NCBI RefSeq assembly: GCF_001306415.1
Contig: NZ_LDJX01000003.1
Span: forward strand, 390,531 to 454,530
Length of the DNA stretch: 64,000 nt
Origin: Croceitalea dokdonensis DOKDO 023
Lineage (GTDB): Bacteria; Bacteroidota; Bacteroidia; Flavobacteriales; Flavobacteriaceae
Direction: 5' to 3'
Numbering within the stretch: position 1 is the stretch's first letter; the number at the start of each line of letters is the position of its first letter. The translations under genes and the position numbers were made by a program. Shown in pieces: positions 9,003 through 16,814 of the stretch. The notes under the pieces are model-generated. The model was not told the DNA's origin. It did not search any database and saw only the letters and a program-made list of their open reading frames with translations.

Positions 9003-9103
9003 GTCAGTTCGAGTAAAATCCCTTTGGGATTTTGTATCGAGAACCGACTTTCCAAAACCTATTCTCGATATAATTTGGAATGCCCAAAAACACTCGAATT
9101 GAC
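9003..9103. repeat. Nested inverted-repeat element upstream of dnaE
   Basis: An outer stem GTCAGTTCGAGT (9003-9014) matches ACTCGAATTGAC (9092-9103) in 11 of 12 pairs. Inside are two perfect hairpins: AAAATCCC/GGGATTTT (9015-9022 with 9026-9033) and TATCGAGAA/TTCTCGATA (9035-9043 with 9062-9070). TTCCAAA (9050-9056) and TTTGGAA (9074-9080) could form an alternative stem that competes with the second hairpin. From memory, intergenic elements with TCAGTTCGAGT and ATCGAGAAC cores recur in flavobacterial genomes. No second copy was seen in this window. It lies in the 261-base gap before dnaE, 22 bases from its start. Confidence 0.75.
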
Positions 9104-9125
9104 GGTTTTTAATTGACATCCATAT

Positions 9126-12100
9126 ATGTACCTGATTTTTGACACAGAGACCACAGGCTTGCCCAAACGTTGGGACGCCCCCATTACAGATACGGACAAC
9201 TGGCCACGTTGCATACAAATAGCATGGCAGTTGCATGATGATATGGGGCGCTTGGTAGAGCACCAGGATTATTTGGTACGGCCAGAAGGCTTTAATATTC
9301 CGTATGAGGCGGAACAGATACATGGGATTTCCACCGCATTGGCAGAACAACAGGGAATCCCCTTGGCCACTGTGCTTCAAAAGTTTAATGCGGCCATGGA
9401 AAGGACCACGTTTATTGTGGGTCAAAACGTGGGTTTTGATGTCAATGTCATGGGAGCGGAGTTTCATCGCATGGGCGTGGAAAACCCTTTGCAATCGCTT
9501 CCTGTTTTGGACACCTGTACGGAGCATACCGCCCAACTCTGCCAAATTCCCGGAGGGCGGGGTGGCAAGTTTAAACTGCCCACCTTAACCGAGCTCCACC
9601 AATACCTTTTTAATAAGCCCTTTGCCGAAGCACACAATGCAACGGCGGACGTAGAGGCGACCACAAGGTGTTTTTTAGAGCTGATCAGAAGAAAGCAGTT
9701 CACAAAAGAACAGCTAGACGTCCAACCTGGTTATTTTCAAAAGTTTTCTGAGGCTAATCCACAGGAGATAGCGCTCATCGGCCTAAAACATATCAACCTT
9801 AAGAAAGCGTCCAAAAAAATTGCCGATGCCCTTTGGGATGCGGATACGGGAGGGGTTTCCCATGAGGAGCTCAAGGAGAATAAGGCCTCCTTGGAACAGG
9901 TTCCCTTTGCCCATCTGCACAACCATTCCCAATTCTCCGTGCTACAGTCCACCATCAACATCAAAGCATTGGTAAAGGCTACCGCAGATCAGCGGATGCC
10001 CGCAGTGGCGCTTACGGACCATGCCAATATGATGGGGGCCTTTCATTTTGTAAAGGAGGTTAACGCGCACAACAAAGCCGTAAAGGCGGCAAAGGAAGAA
10101 GCGGAGGCCAACCCGGGGGAACATGGGCAAGACGTGGGCCAAGAAATCACCCCGATTATTGGCTGTGAATTCTTTGTATGTGAAGACCATAGCAACAAAA
10201 ATGTTAAGGATTATGGCTATCAAATTGTGCTTTTGGCCAAAAACAAGAACGGCTACCACAATTTGGCAAAAATGTCTTCTTTAGCCTACACGGACGGGTT
10301 TTATTACGTACCGCGCATCGATAAGAACATCATCAAAAAATACAAAGAGGATATTATCGTACTCACGGGCAACCTTTATGGTGAAGTGCCGGGCAAGATT
10401 CTAAATGTGGGCGAAAACCAGGCCGAAGAGGCCCTTTTGTGGTGGAAGAAAGAGTTTGGCGACGATCTGTACATTGAACTGATGCGCCACGGTCAAGAAG
10501 ATGAGGATCGGGTGAATGCCGTACTGCTAAAGTTTGCCGCCAAGCATGATGTTAAGGTCATTGCCACCAATAATACCTATTACTGTGCCAAGGAAGATGC
10601 GGAGGCACATGATATCCTACTTTGCGTAAAGGATGGGGAAAAGCGTGCCACCCCAATAGGGCGGGGACGTGGTTACCGGTATGGCCTGCCCAACCAAGAG
10701 TATTATTTTAAGTCCCAAGAAGAAATGAAGGCCCTATTTCAGGATAGGCCGGATGCGATTTTTAACATTCAGAAAATCATTGATAAGATAGTGCCTTTTG
10801 AACTGGCGCGTGACGTACTGCTTCCAAAGTTCGACATTCCGGAGGAGTACAAAGACCCGCAGGATGCCATAGATGGAGGCAACCGTGGGGAAAATGCTTA
10901 TTTGCGGCACATTACCTATGAAGGGGCCAAAAAACGCTATGGTGAAATTACCGATGAGATACGGGAACGGATTGATTTTGAGTTGGATACCATTAAAAAC
11001 TCTGGCTATCCTGGGTATTTTTTAATTACGGAGGATTTTATCCGCGAAGCTCGAAATATGGACGTTTCCGTAGGGCCAGGGCGTGGTTCTGCCGCGGGTT
11101 CGGTAGTGGCATATTGTCTGACCATTACCAATATTGACCCGCTGAGATACGATTTGCTTTTTGAGCGGTTCTTGAATCCGGATAGGGTATCCATGCCCGA
11201 TATTGATATTGACTTTGATGATGAAGGCCGTGGACGCGTGATGGACTATGTTATCAATAAATATGGAGCCAACCAGGTAGCACAGATCATTACCTACGGT
11301 ACCATGGCGGCAAAGTCGTCCATCCGAGATACAGCAAGGGTATTGGATCTGCCGTTAAATGATGCGGATAGGATTGCCAAGCTTATTCCCACCATGTCCA
11401 AATTGGGTAAGATTTTTGGGAAATCTGAAGCCGAACTAAAGAAAAAGTTTAGGGCAGAAGATTTGGAAAAAGTAAATGAACTGCTCAATATTTCTGAGGA
11501 GGAGGGACTGGAGGCCCAAACGATAAACATGGCCAGGACCTTGGAGGGTTCCGTCCGTAATACCGGTATACATGCCTGTGGGGTCATCATTACCCCGGAC
11601 GATATTACCAATTTTGTACCCGTGGCAACCGCAAAGGATTCCGAGCTGTACGTGACCCAGTTCGACAATTCCGTGGTGGAGAGTGCCGGCCTTTTAAAAA
11701 TGGATTTCTTGGGATTAAAAACCCTGACCCTAATCAAGGATACCGTTAAAATAGTAAAGGCCAAACATGGGATTGACTTGGTTCCGGATGATTTTCCGCT
11801 GGATGATGAAAAAACTTATGAACTTTTTCAGCGGGGTGATACGGTAGGGATATTCCAGTATGAATCTCCCGGGATGCAAAAGCACATGAAGGACCTGAAG
11901 CCCACGGTGTTTGACGATCTCATTGCCATGAACGCACTTTACCGTCCTGGGCCCATGGAATACATTCCCAAGTTTATTGCCAGAAAGCACGGCAACGAGG
12001 AAATCACCTATGACCTGCCAGATATGGAGGAGTACCTAAAGGAAACTTACGGGATTACGGTCTACCAAGAGCAGGTGATGTTGTTGTCCCAGAAACTGGC

Positions 12101-13520
12101 CAATTTTAGCAAGGGTGATGCGGATATGCTCCGTAAGGCCATGGGCAAAAAAATCTTTGCCCTACTACAAAAATTAAAACCCCAGTTTTTGGAAGGGGGC
12201 CAAGCCAATAGACATCCCAAGGATATCCTGGAAAAAATATGGAAGGACTGGGAGGCTTTTGCAGCCTATGCCTTTAATAAGAGCCACTCTACTTGTTACG
12301 CATACATAGCCTACCAGACCGCCTACCTAAAAGCGCATTACCCGGCGGAATATATGGCGGCTGTATTGAGCAATAATATGAACGATATTAAACAGGTGAC
12401 CTTCTTTATGGAGGAATGTAAGCGAATGGGGCTGGAAGTTCTGGGTCCAGACGTTAATGAATCTTACTACAAATTTGCGGTAAACAAAGATGGCGCCGTA
12501 CGTTTTGGGATGGGCGCGGTAAAAGGCGTTGGGCGTTCTGCCGTGGAAACCATTGTGGAGAACCGTAAAAAAGATGGGCATTTCCATTCCGTTTTTGACC
12601 TGGCCAAGCGGGTAGACTTGCGGGCGGCCAACAAAAAGGCCTTTGAAAACCTTGCCGTGGCAGGCGGGTTCGATTCGTTTGGGGGCACGCATCGGGCCCA
12701 ATACTTTCACCAAGAAGGCGATGGGGTCACATTTTTGGAGAAAGTGATCAAATCTGCCGCCAAATACCAAGAAAACAAAAATTCCTCCCAGATGGATATG
12801 TTCGGCGGAATGAGTGAGGCAGAGATACCGGAACCTGTGGTGCCGCCTTGTGAGGAATGGGGTACCATGGAAAAGTTACGCCGGGAAAAAGAAGTGGTGG
12901 GCATTTATATTTCCGGACATCCCCTGGACGATTTTAAAACAGAGATCAATGCTTTTTGCAATGCCAGTATTTCCCATCTTAACCATTTGGAAAAGTATGT
13001 GAACCGTGAACTTACCCTTGCCGGGGTCATTACGGATGTGCAACATCGTATTTCAAAAAACGGAAAAGGCTGGGCGGCATTTACCATGGAGGACTATACG
13101 GAATCCTTTGAATTCAGGATTTTTGGGGAAGAATACCTTAAGTTCCGGCATTTTCTAATGATCAATTCCTTTGTCCACCTTAGAATATATGTCCGTGAGG
13201 GTTGGGTAAGCAGGGATACCGGTAAAAAGGGGGAGCCACGCATGCAGTTCAATGGTTTTGCCCAGTTACAGGACGTGATGGAAAATAGTGCCAAAAAACT
13301 CACCATTAAATTGGATATTGACCGCTTACAAGAGCAGCGCATACATACCCTAAAAGAAACCTTGGCATCCCACAAGGGCAACCATCCACTTAATTTTGTG
13401 ATTTATGAGATGGAGGAAGAAATAAAACTTAAGTTAAGCAGCCGAAAGCAAAAAGTACAGATTACCAGTGCATTGTTGCACCAGCTGGAAGAACAAGAGG
13501 TCCATTACAAATTAAACTAG
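9126..13520 (+). CDS. dnaE: DNA polymerase III alpha subunit with fused 3'-5' exonuclease domain
   Basis: 1464 residues in three parts. Residues 1 to about 190 are a DEDD exonuclease (FDTETTGL at 5-12, GQNVGFDVNV, HNATADVEATTRC) like the epsilon proofreading subunit. From about residue 259 a PHP domain begins (FAHLHNHSQFSVLQ). The C-family polymerase core follows, with GPGRGSAAGS and the catalytic aspartates in PDIDIDFDDEGRG at about 692-700. An OB-fold near residue 1293 (LAGVITDVQHRISKNGKGWA) is the last recognisable domain. This is the replicative polymerase. The exonuclease fusion seems usual for DnaE of Bacteroidota and may supply proofreading in cis. ATG 9126 starts the exonuclease exactly. 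It stands alone on the plus strand. Confidence 0.96.
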   Translation: MYLIFDTETTGLPKRWDAPITDTDNWPRCIQIAWQLHDDMGRLVEHQDYLVRPEGFNIPYEAEQIHGISTALAEQQGIPLATVLQKFNAAMERTTFIVGQNVGFDVNVMGAEFHRMGVENPLQSLPVLDTCTEHTAQLCQIPGGRGGKFKLPTLTELHQYLFNKPFAEAHNATADVEATTRCFLELIRRKQFTKEQLDVQPGYFQKFSEANPQEIALIGLKHINLKKASKKIADALWDADTGGVSHEELKENKASLEQVPFAHLHNHSQFSVLQSTINIKALVKATADQRMPAVALTDHANMMGAFHFVKEVNAHNKAVKAAKEEAEANPGEHGQDVGQEITPIIGCEFFVCEDHSNKNVKDYGYQIVLLAKNKNGYHNLAKMSSLAYTDGFYYVPRIDKNIIKKYKEDIIVLTGNLYGEVPGKILNVGENQAEEALLWWKKEFGDDLYIELMRHGQEDEDRVNAVLLKFAAKHDVKVIATNNTYYCAKEDAEAHDILLCVKDGEKRATPIGRGRGYRYGLPNQEYYFKSQEEMKALFQDRPDAIFNIQKIIDKIVPFELARDVLLPKFDIPEEYKDPQDAIDGGNRGENAYLRHITYEGAKKRYGEITDEIRERIDFELDTIKNSGYPGYFLITEDFIREARNMDVSVGPGRGSAAGSVVAYCLTITNIDPLRYDLLFERFLNPDRVSMPDIDIDFDDEGRGRVMDYVINKYGANQVAQIITYGTMAAKSSIRDTARVLDLPLNDADRIAKLIPTMSKLGKIFGKSEAELKKKFRAEDLEKVNELLNISEEEGLEAQTINMARTLEGSVRNTGIHACGVIITPDDITNFVPVATAKDSELYVTQFDNSVVESAGLLKMDFLGLKTLTLIKDTVKIVKAKHGIDLVPDDFPLDDEKTYELFQRGDTVGIFQYESPGMQKHMKDLKPTVFDDLIAMNALYRPGPMEYIPKFIARKHGNEEITYDLPDMEEYLKETYGITVYQEQVMLLSQKLANFSKGDADMLRKAMGKKIFALLQKLKPQFLEGGQANRHPKDILEKIWKDWEAFAAYAFNKSHSTCYAYIAYQTAYLKAHYPAEYMAAVLSNNMNDIKQVTFFMEECKRMGLEVLGPDVNESYYKFAVNKDGAVRFGMGAVKGVGRSAVETIVENRKKDGHFHSVFDLAKRVDLRAANKKAFENLAVAGGFDSFGGTHRAQYFHQEGDGVTFLEKVIKSAAKYQENKNSSQMDMFGGMSEAEIPEPVVPPCEEWGTMEKLRREKEVVGIYISGHPLDDFKTEINAFCNASISHLNHLEKYVNRELTLAGVITDVQHRISKNGKGWAAFTMEDYTESFEFRIFGEEYLKFRHFLMINSFVHLRIYVREGWVSRDTGKKGEPRMQFNGFAQLQDVMENSAKKLTIKLDIDRLQEQRIHTLKETLASHKGNHPLNFVIYEMEEEIKLKLSSRKQKVQITSALLHQLEEQEVHYKLN

Positions 13521-13761
13521 TTTCTGCAAAGTATCCCCACCCAGATGCCAAAGAAGTTGCTGGAGAAGGTGGTACGGTTCTGGCATGATGCGCTCTGGGT
13601 TACGCTAAGTTTCTAAATTGTAAGGCATTCGCAAAGGGAAGGGTAAGGGCTTTGGAGGCATATACACTATAAGTTTAGGTTGGATAAGGCTATAAATTTG
13701 ATTGATAACCACATAGCCAAAAGGTATTTTTACCAAGTAAGGAATGGGCAACATATTTGAC

Positions 13762-13769
13762 TAAATTTG
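13762..13769 (+). promoter_or_regulatory. -7 box of trxA
   Basis: TAAATTTG matches TAnnTTTG and lies 21 bases upstream of the trxA ATG at 13791, predicting a very short leader. No clear -33 TTG is present. The preceding 240 bases after dnaE hold nothing else recognisable. Confidence 0.5.
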
Positions 13770-13790
13770 CAAACAGATAAAATATACATC

Positions 13791-14108
13791 ATGGCATTAG
13801 AAATAACAGACGCAACTTTTGATGAAGTTGTATTAAAAAGTGACAAACCCGTTGTAGTGGATTTTTGGGCCGCTTGGTGCGGACCCTGTAGAATGGTAGG
13901 TCCCATTATTGACGAGGTGAGTGCAGAATATGAGGGCAAGGCCGTTGTCGGTAAGGTAGATGTGGACGCCAACCAAGAGTTTGCGGCCAAGTACGGAGTT
14001 AGGAACATCCCTACCGTTTTGGTATTCAAAGATGGCGAAATTGTAAGTCGCCAAGTAGGGGTATCCCCTAAAAACGTGTATACGGAAGCCATAGACGCTT
14101 TGTTATAA
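13791..14108 (+). CDS. trxA: Thioredoxin
   Basis: 105 residues, the standard thioredoxin length, with the redox-active site WAAWCGPCRM and the cis-proline region RNIPTVLVFKDGE. It is a cytoplasmic disulfide reductase fed by thioredoxin reductase. ATG 13791 (MALEITDATF) is the start. The frame is open from TTG 13767, but that adds an unneeded extension. A strong terminator follows at 14133, separating it from the DUF58 gene. Confidence 0.97.
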   Translation: MALEITDATFDEVVLKSDKPVVVDFWAAWCGPCRMVGPIIDEVSAEYEGKAVVGKVDVDANQEFAAKYGVRNIPTVLVFKDGEIVSRQVGVSPKNVYTEAIDALL

Positions 14109-14132
14109 AAAAGCGGTCCGTTAAAGTTTTGG

Positions 14133-14161
14133 AAAAGACCTGGCAGTACCAGGTCTTTTTG
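14133..14161 (+). terminator. Rho-independent terminator of trxA
   Basis: AAAAGACCTGG and CCAGGTCTTTT form a perfect 11-bp stem around the loop CAGTA, followed by T residues. Confidence 0.9.
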
Positions 14162-14180
14162 CGTTATATTAGGAGCTGTT

Positions 14181-15110
14181 ATGAACATCCGGGACCAATT
14201 AAATTCCTCAAAACTCTTTGCCAATTTGGAGTTGCTCGCCAAACAAGTGGTAGAGGGTTTTATTAGTGGCATCCATAAAAGTCCGTTCCATGGGTTTTCT
14301 GCGGAATTTGCGGAACATAAGATTTATAATACGGGCGAAAGCACCAAGCATATAGACTGGAAGCTTTTTGCCAAAACGGACAAATTGTACACCAAGCGCT
14401 ATGAAGAGGAAACCAATCTGCGCTGCCATATGATATTGGACAACTCGGCCTCCATGTACTACCCAGAGGTGCAAAACCCGCGGTTAGACCATTTGAATAA
14501 GGTAAGTTTTGGTGTGCTGGCCATAGCGGCCATTATGCATGCCCTAAAAAAACAAAGAGACGCCGTTGGCCTAAGTATTTACTCGGATGATTATAACTTT
14601 TACAGTGGGGAGAAAAGTAGCCAGAGGCACTTTCAGATGTTATTGGACCAATTAAATGGGGTGGTCCGGGATAAAAATCCTTCAAAGGCCAGCAACACCT
14701 ATGAGCACCTTCACCTGATTGCCGAAAAACTGCATCGCCGGAGCTTGGTCTTTTTATTCTCCGATATGCTACAGCCCCAAGTGGAGCAAGACCAACTTTT
14801 TGAAGCGTTACGACATTTGACGTATAACAAGCACGAGATTGTACTTTTTCATCTAACGGATGAGACCCACGAAGTAAATTTTGATTTTGACAACCGTCCC
14901 AAACGTTTTGTAGATGTAGAAACCGGCGAGCATATGGATTTGTATGCAGATAGCATACGAGAGGCCTACCAAATAGAGATAGGTGCCTACATGGATCAGT
15001 TAAAGTTAAAGTGCGCCCAATATAAAATCAAATACGTGGAGGCCAGGGTACAGGACGATTTTTCTACCGTACTGAACACCTTCTTTGTGGCAAGGCAAAA
15101 ATTTAGCTGA
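14181..15110 (+). CDS. DUF58 domain protein (MoxR-associated, vWA-like)
   Basis: 309 residues. Residues 40-75 carry the DUF58 signature (HKIYNTGESTKHIDWKLFAK, then YEEETN). A vWA-like metal-site motif DNSASMYY follows at about 92-99. DUF58 proteins usually work with MoxR-type AAA ATPases and are proposed to be chaperone-like, but no moxR gene is adjacent here. The protein has no signal peptide or membrane segment. AGGAG sits ten bases upstream of the ATG, a Shine-Dalgarno-like sequence that is unusual in this window. Function beyond the family name is not known. Confidence 0.82.
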   Translation: MNIRDQLNSSKLFANLELLAKQVVEGFISGIHKSPFHGFSAEFAEHKIYNTGESTKHIDWKLFAKTDKLYTKRYEEETNLRCHMILDNSASMYYPEVQNPRLDHLNKVSFGVLAIAAIMHALKKQRDAVGLSIYSDDYNFYSGEKSSQRHFQMLLDQLNGVVRDKNPSKASNTYEHLHLIAEKLHRRSLVFLFSDMLQPQVEQDQLFEALRHLTYNKHEIVLFHLTDETHEVNFDFDNRPKRFVDVETGEHMDLYADSIREAYQIEIGAYMDQLKLKCAQYKIKYVEARVQDDFSTVLNTFFVARQKFS

Positions 15111-15124
15111 AATTAAAAAATAGT

Positions 15125-15154
15125 TTGCTTGAACCAAAAAGCGGTGTATATTTG
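15125..15154 (+). promoter_or_regulatory. Promoter of tRNA-Asp
   Basis: A -33 TTG at 15125-15127 (within TTTG 15124-15127) is separated by 19 bases from the -7 box TATATTTG at 15147-15154. This is an essentially perfect Bacteroidota housekeeping promoter. Transcription would start near 15160 and give a leader of about 75 bases, containing a small CCGC-TGTT-GCGG hairpin, before the tRNA. Confidence 0.8.
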
Positions 15155-15235
15155 CAAGCGCTTTGCAAAAAGCATTTGAACAAGATTTGAATTCCGCTGT
15201 TGCGGAGGTCTTAAGCAAATTAAGGTAAAATCATT

Positions 15236-15309
15236 GGTCTGGTAGTTCAGTTGGTTAGAATACCTGCCTGTCACGCAGGGGGTCGCGGGTTCGAGTCCCG
15301 TCCAGACCG
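15236..15309 (+). tRNA. tRNA-Asp (anticodon GTC)
   Basis: Acceptor arms GGTCTGG (15236-15242) and CCAGACC (15302-15308) pair completely, with G as discriminator. The anticodon stem CCTGC/GCAGG holds the loop CTGTCAC with GTC at 15270-15272. The T arm is GCGGG-TTCGAGT-CCCGT. No CCA is encoded. An integrase remnant lies about 215 bases downstream. Confidence 0.97.
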
Positions 15310-15310
15310 C

Positions 15311-15341
15311 AAAAAGCTCTCAAGAAATTGAGGGCTTTTTT
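15311..15341 (+). terminator. Rho-independent terminator of tRNA-Asp
   Basis: AGCTCTCAA and TTGAGGGCT form a nine-bp stem with one G-U pair around GAAA, followed by T6. Confidence 0.85.
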
Positions 15342-15490
15342 ATTTTGTTTGATGTCAAAATTTAACATTTGAAACCATATAAAAAAGGAGGAAATCGGTC
15401 CCTCTTTTATCCCTCAAAAAATGCACACCAGAATCGATGTAATTCACTGTTAAAGAAAATTTTACAAAGAAATTTTAACATTTGTTTTTC

Positions 15491-15529
15491 GTACCTTCTG
15501 GTGAGCATTTAAAACACTCACCTGTGTAC
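15491..15529. repeat. Interrupted inverted repeat before the integrase remnant
   Basis: GTAC-N5-GGTGAG and CTCACC-N3-GTAC form a two-part palindrome around an AT-rich centre. Its position just upstream of and touching the integrase fragment suggests an old operator, arm site or attachment-site core. This is inferred from position only. Confidence 0.4.
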
Positions 15530-15661
15530 GGCAAATTGAACATCCTTTTTTACCCTAAAAAATTAAAGTCTAATACCGATGGAAAGGCTATGATTTACGC
15601 TCGTGTTACCATTAATGGCAAGCGGAGTGAATTCAGTTTAGGTCGTCGTATTGATGAGTAA
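15524..15661 (+). pseudogene. Remnant of a tyrosine recombinase (integrase) N-terminus
   Basis: The frame reads VYGKLNILFYPKKLKSN, then TDGKAMIYARVTINGKRSEF and SLGRRIDE, and stops at TAA 15659. This matches the N-terminal arm-binding domain of Bacteroidota phage/transposon integrases, which typically reads NILFYLKKxK...IYARITVNGKRxEFSLGR. Only about 45 of some 400 residues remain. There is no proper start codon, and no core-binding or catalytic domain is found downstream. It lies close behind tRNA-Asp, a typical integration target, so it is best read as the scar of a lost integrative element. Confidence 0.75.
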
Positions 15662-15933
15662 CTTGATGATAAGGGGAAATCCTTCTGTTTCATAATTTAA
15701 ATACATTGCCGCGATCAATGTAGGATAACCAGCAATATTCCAATGCCAATGCCAATGCAAAATTCAATATGTTGTAGTCATTGACGTAGGTAACTCCTGC
15801 TCTGCACTTTTAGCATGTCACGGAATCAAGTACCGGGTTTGCAACAACTTATTCATGTTTTATTGATGTGAAAGATTTGGCTTTTAGCCTACTTTCTTTA
15901 ATCAATCTAAATATAAATAATTGATTTACAACT

Positions 15934-15952
15934 ATTTAAATTGTTTCTAATT
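15934..15952. promoter_or_regulatory. Putative metal-repressor operator, site 1
   Basis: ATTTAAA-TTGTT-TCTAATT matches the window's 7-5-7 palindrome ATTTAGA-N5-TCTAAAT at 12 of 14 arm positions. The spacer contains the TTG (15941-15943) that serves as -33 element for the Cys-rich gene, so binding here would block RNA polymerase. Confidence 0.6.
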
Positions 15953-15971
15953 GCAATGGAACCTAATTTTG
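15941..15971 (+). promoter_or_regulatory. Promoter of the Cys-rich gene
   Basis: TTG at 15941-15943, a 20-base spacer, then TAATTTTG at 15964-15971 fit the Bacteroidota -33/-7 consensus. The predicted leader is about 22 bases to the ATG at 15999. Confidence 0.65.
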
Positions 15972-15998
15972 AACTATTAATCAAAAAAAGAAATTGCC

Positions 15999-16244
15999 AT
16001 GTCTATTCGATTAGCTCAAAATTGCGTTAACTGCAACAACTTCAAAAATGACCATACCTGTGCACAGCACAATATAAAGGTCAACGAACGTCACACTTGT
16101 GACAGTTTTGATATGAAGAACAATTTGCGAAACAACATGTCATGTGGAACATGCCTTCGTTTCAAAGCCGCAAATTGTCCGCACCCGACCAAAGCATCTC
16201 CAGAGATGTCATGCTCTAGTTGGGCCCCAAGGGCAATTGCCTAG
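15999..16244 (+). CDS. Small Cys-rich two-repeat protein, candidate metal binder
   Basis: 81 residues with eight cysteines in two similar halves. The first reads CVNCNNFKNDHTC, then AQH and later HTCDSF. The second reads CGTCLRFKAANC, then PH and later MSCSSW. Both follow C-x2-C-x2-F-x(4,5)-C-x(1,2)-H-x9-C-x2-aromatic, so the protein arose by internal duplication. Each half could bind one metal ion or an iron-sulfur centre. There is no signal peptide. The gene has its own promoter overlapped by an operator shared with the iron and haem loci, and a strong terminator, so it is monocistronic. I do not recognise a named family. A metal-handling role in the cytoplasm is inferred from cysteines and regulation. 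Confidence 0.75.
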   Translation: MSIRLAQNCVNCNNFKNDHTCAQHNIKVNERHTCDSFDMKNNLRNNMSCGTCLRFKAANCPHPTKASPEMSCSSWAPRAIA

Positions 16245-16263
16245 ATACTTACTAAAAAGTAGT

Positions 16264-16288
16264 AAGGGAGCACTAGCTCCCTTTTTTT
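16264..16288 (+). terminator. Rho-independent terminator of the Cys-rich gene
   Basis: AAGGGAGC and GCTCCCTT form an eight-bp stem around the tetraloop ACTA, followed by seven T. Confidence 0.9.
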
Positions 16289-16315
16289 ATTTCAAACCTT
16301 ATTCTTGCTGATTAT

Positions 16316-16334
16316 ATTTAGAATTCATCTAAAT
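16316..16334. promoter_or_regulatory. Putative metal-repressor operator, site 2
   Basis: ATTTAGA-ATTCA-TCTAAAT is a perfect 7-5-7 palindrome. It lies 26 bases upstream of the -7 box TATTTTTG (16361-16368) of the following membrane-protein gene, abutting the -33 region. Of the four sites it has the best symmetry. Confidence 0.7.
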
Positions 16335-16360
16335 AGTTTTTTTCGCTAGGTCTTCGATTG

Positions 16361-16368
16361 TATTTTTG
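16361..16368 (+). promoter_or_regulatory. -7 box of the membrane protein/HhH lipoprotein pair
   Basis: TATTTTTG matches TAnnTTTG and ends eight bases before the ATG at 16377, so the transcript would be nearly leaderless. No -33 TTG is visible at the expected place. Confidence 0.5.
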
Positions 16369-16376
16369 AAGCACCT

Positions 16377-16814
16377 ATGTCAGAAAATGTGGAAAGAATA
16401 GTTTTTTTTCGATTGAAGCGGGTCATTCTTACGGCTTTCCTGTTTATGCTTCTTGGTATATCCTTAGAATTGTATCTATTGGGCCATTATGAAGACGCAC
16501 TGCAACTAATTCCTATTCTTTGTATTGGATTTTCCGTGGGACTTTTATTTGTTCTTATCCTTAAGGGAACAAAATTAGCGGAAGTACTGTTCAAACTGCT
16601 ACTTGGCTTAACTGCACTTAGTGGGGTTTATGGTACTTTTTTACATCTGAATGCTAACTATGAGTTTGAGCAGGAGATGAGGCCCACAGAGACCACATGG
16701 AATCTTTTTATTGAAAGTCTATCTGGAGCTTTACCTGCTCTCGCCCCTTGCAGTATGCTTGTATTGGCATTACTGGGTTATTCATATCTATTATTACTTA
16801 AACAAAAAAAATGA
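16377..16814 (+). CDS. Small four-helix membrane protein, unknown function
   Basis: 145 residues with four hydrophobic segments at about 17-35 (ILTAFLFMLLGISLELYLL), 42-62 (LIPILCIGFSVGLLFVLIL), 69-90 and 115-140. A polar loop with NANYEFEQEMRPTETTW lies between helices 3 and 4. I recognise no family. The stop overlaps the start of the helix-hairpin-helix lipoprotein by four bases (ATGA), so the two are translationally coupled and probably work together at the cell envelope. The upstream perfect palindrome suggests the same metal-dependent control as the convergent TonB/imelysin operon. A transport or sensing role is possible but only a guess. Confidence 0.7.
   Translation: MSENVERIVFFRLKRVILTAFLFMLLGISLELYLLGHYEDALQLIPILCIGFSVGLLFVLILKGTKLAEVLFKLLLGLTALSGVYGTFLHLNANYEFEQEMRPTETTWNLFIESLSGALPALAPCSMLVLALLGYSYLLLLKQKK

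Larger units (their letters stand above)
15662..15998. other. Gap between integrase remnant and Cys-rich gene
   Basis: These 337 bases hold no gene. A short CCAATG triplication at about 15737-15755 looks incidental. The right end becomes AT-rich and contains the operator and promoter of the next gene (15934-15971). Confidence 0.5.

Noticed and set aside
15737..15755. Short CCAATG tandem repeat
   Set aside because: Three copies of a hexamer are too few to call a meaningful repeat or CRISPR-like array.
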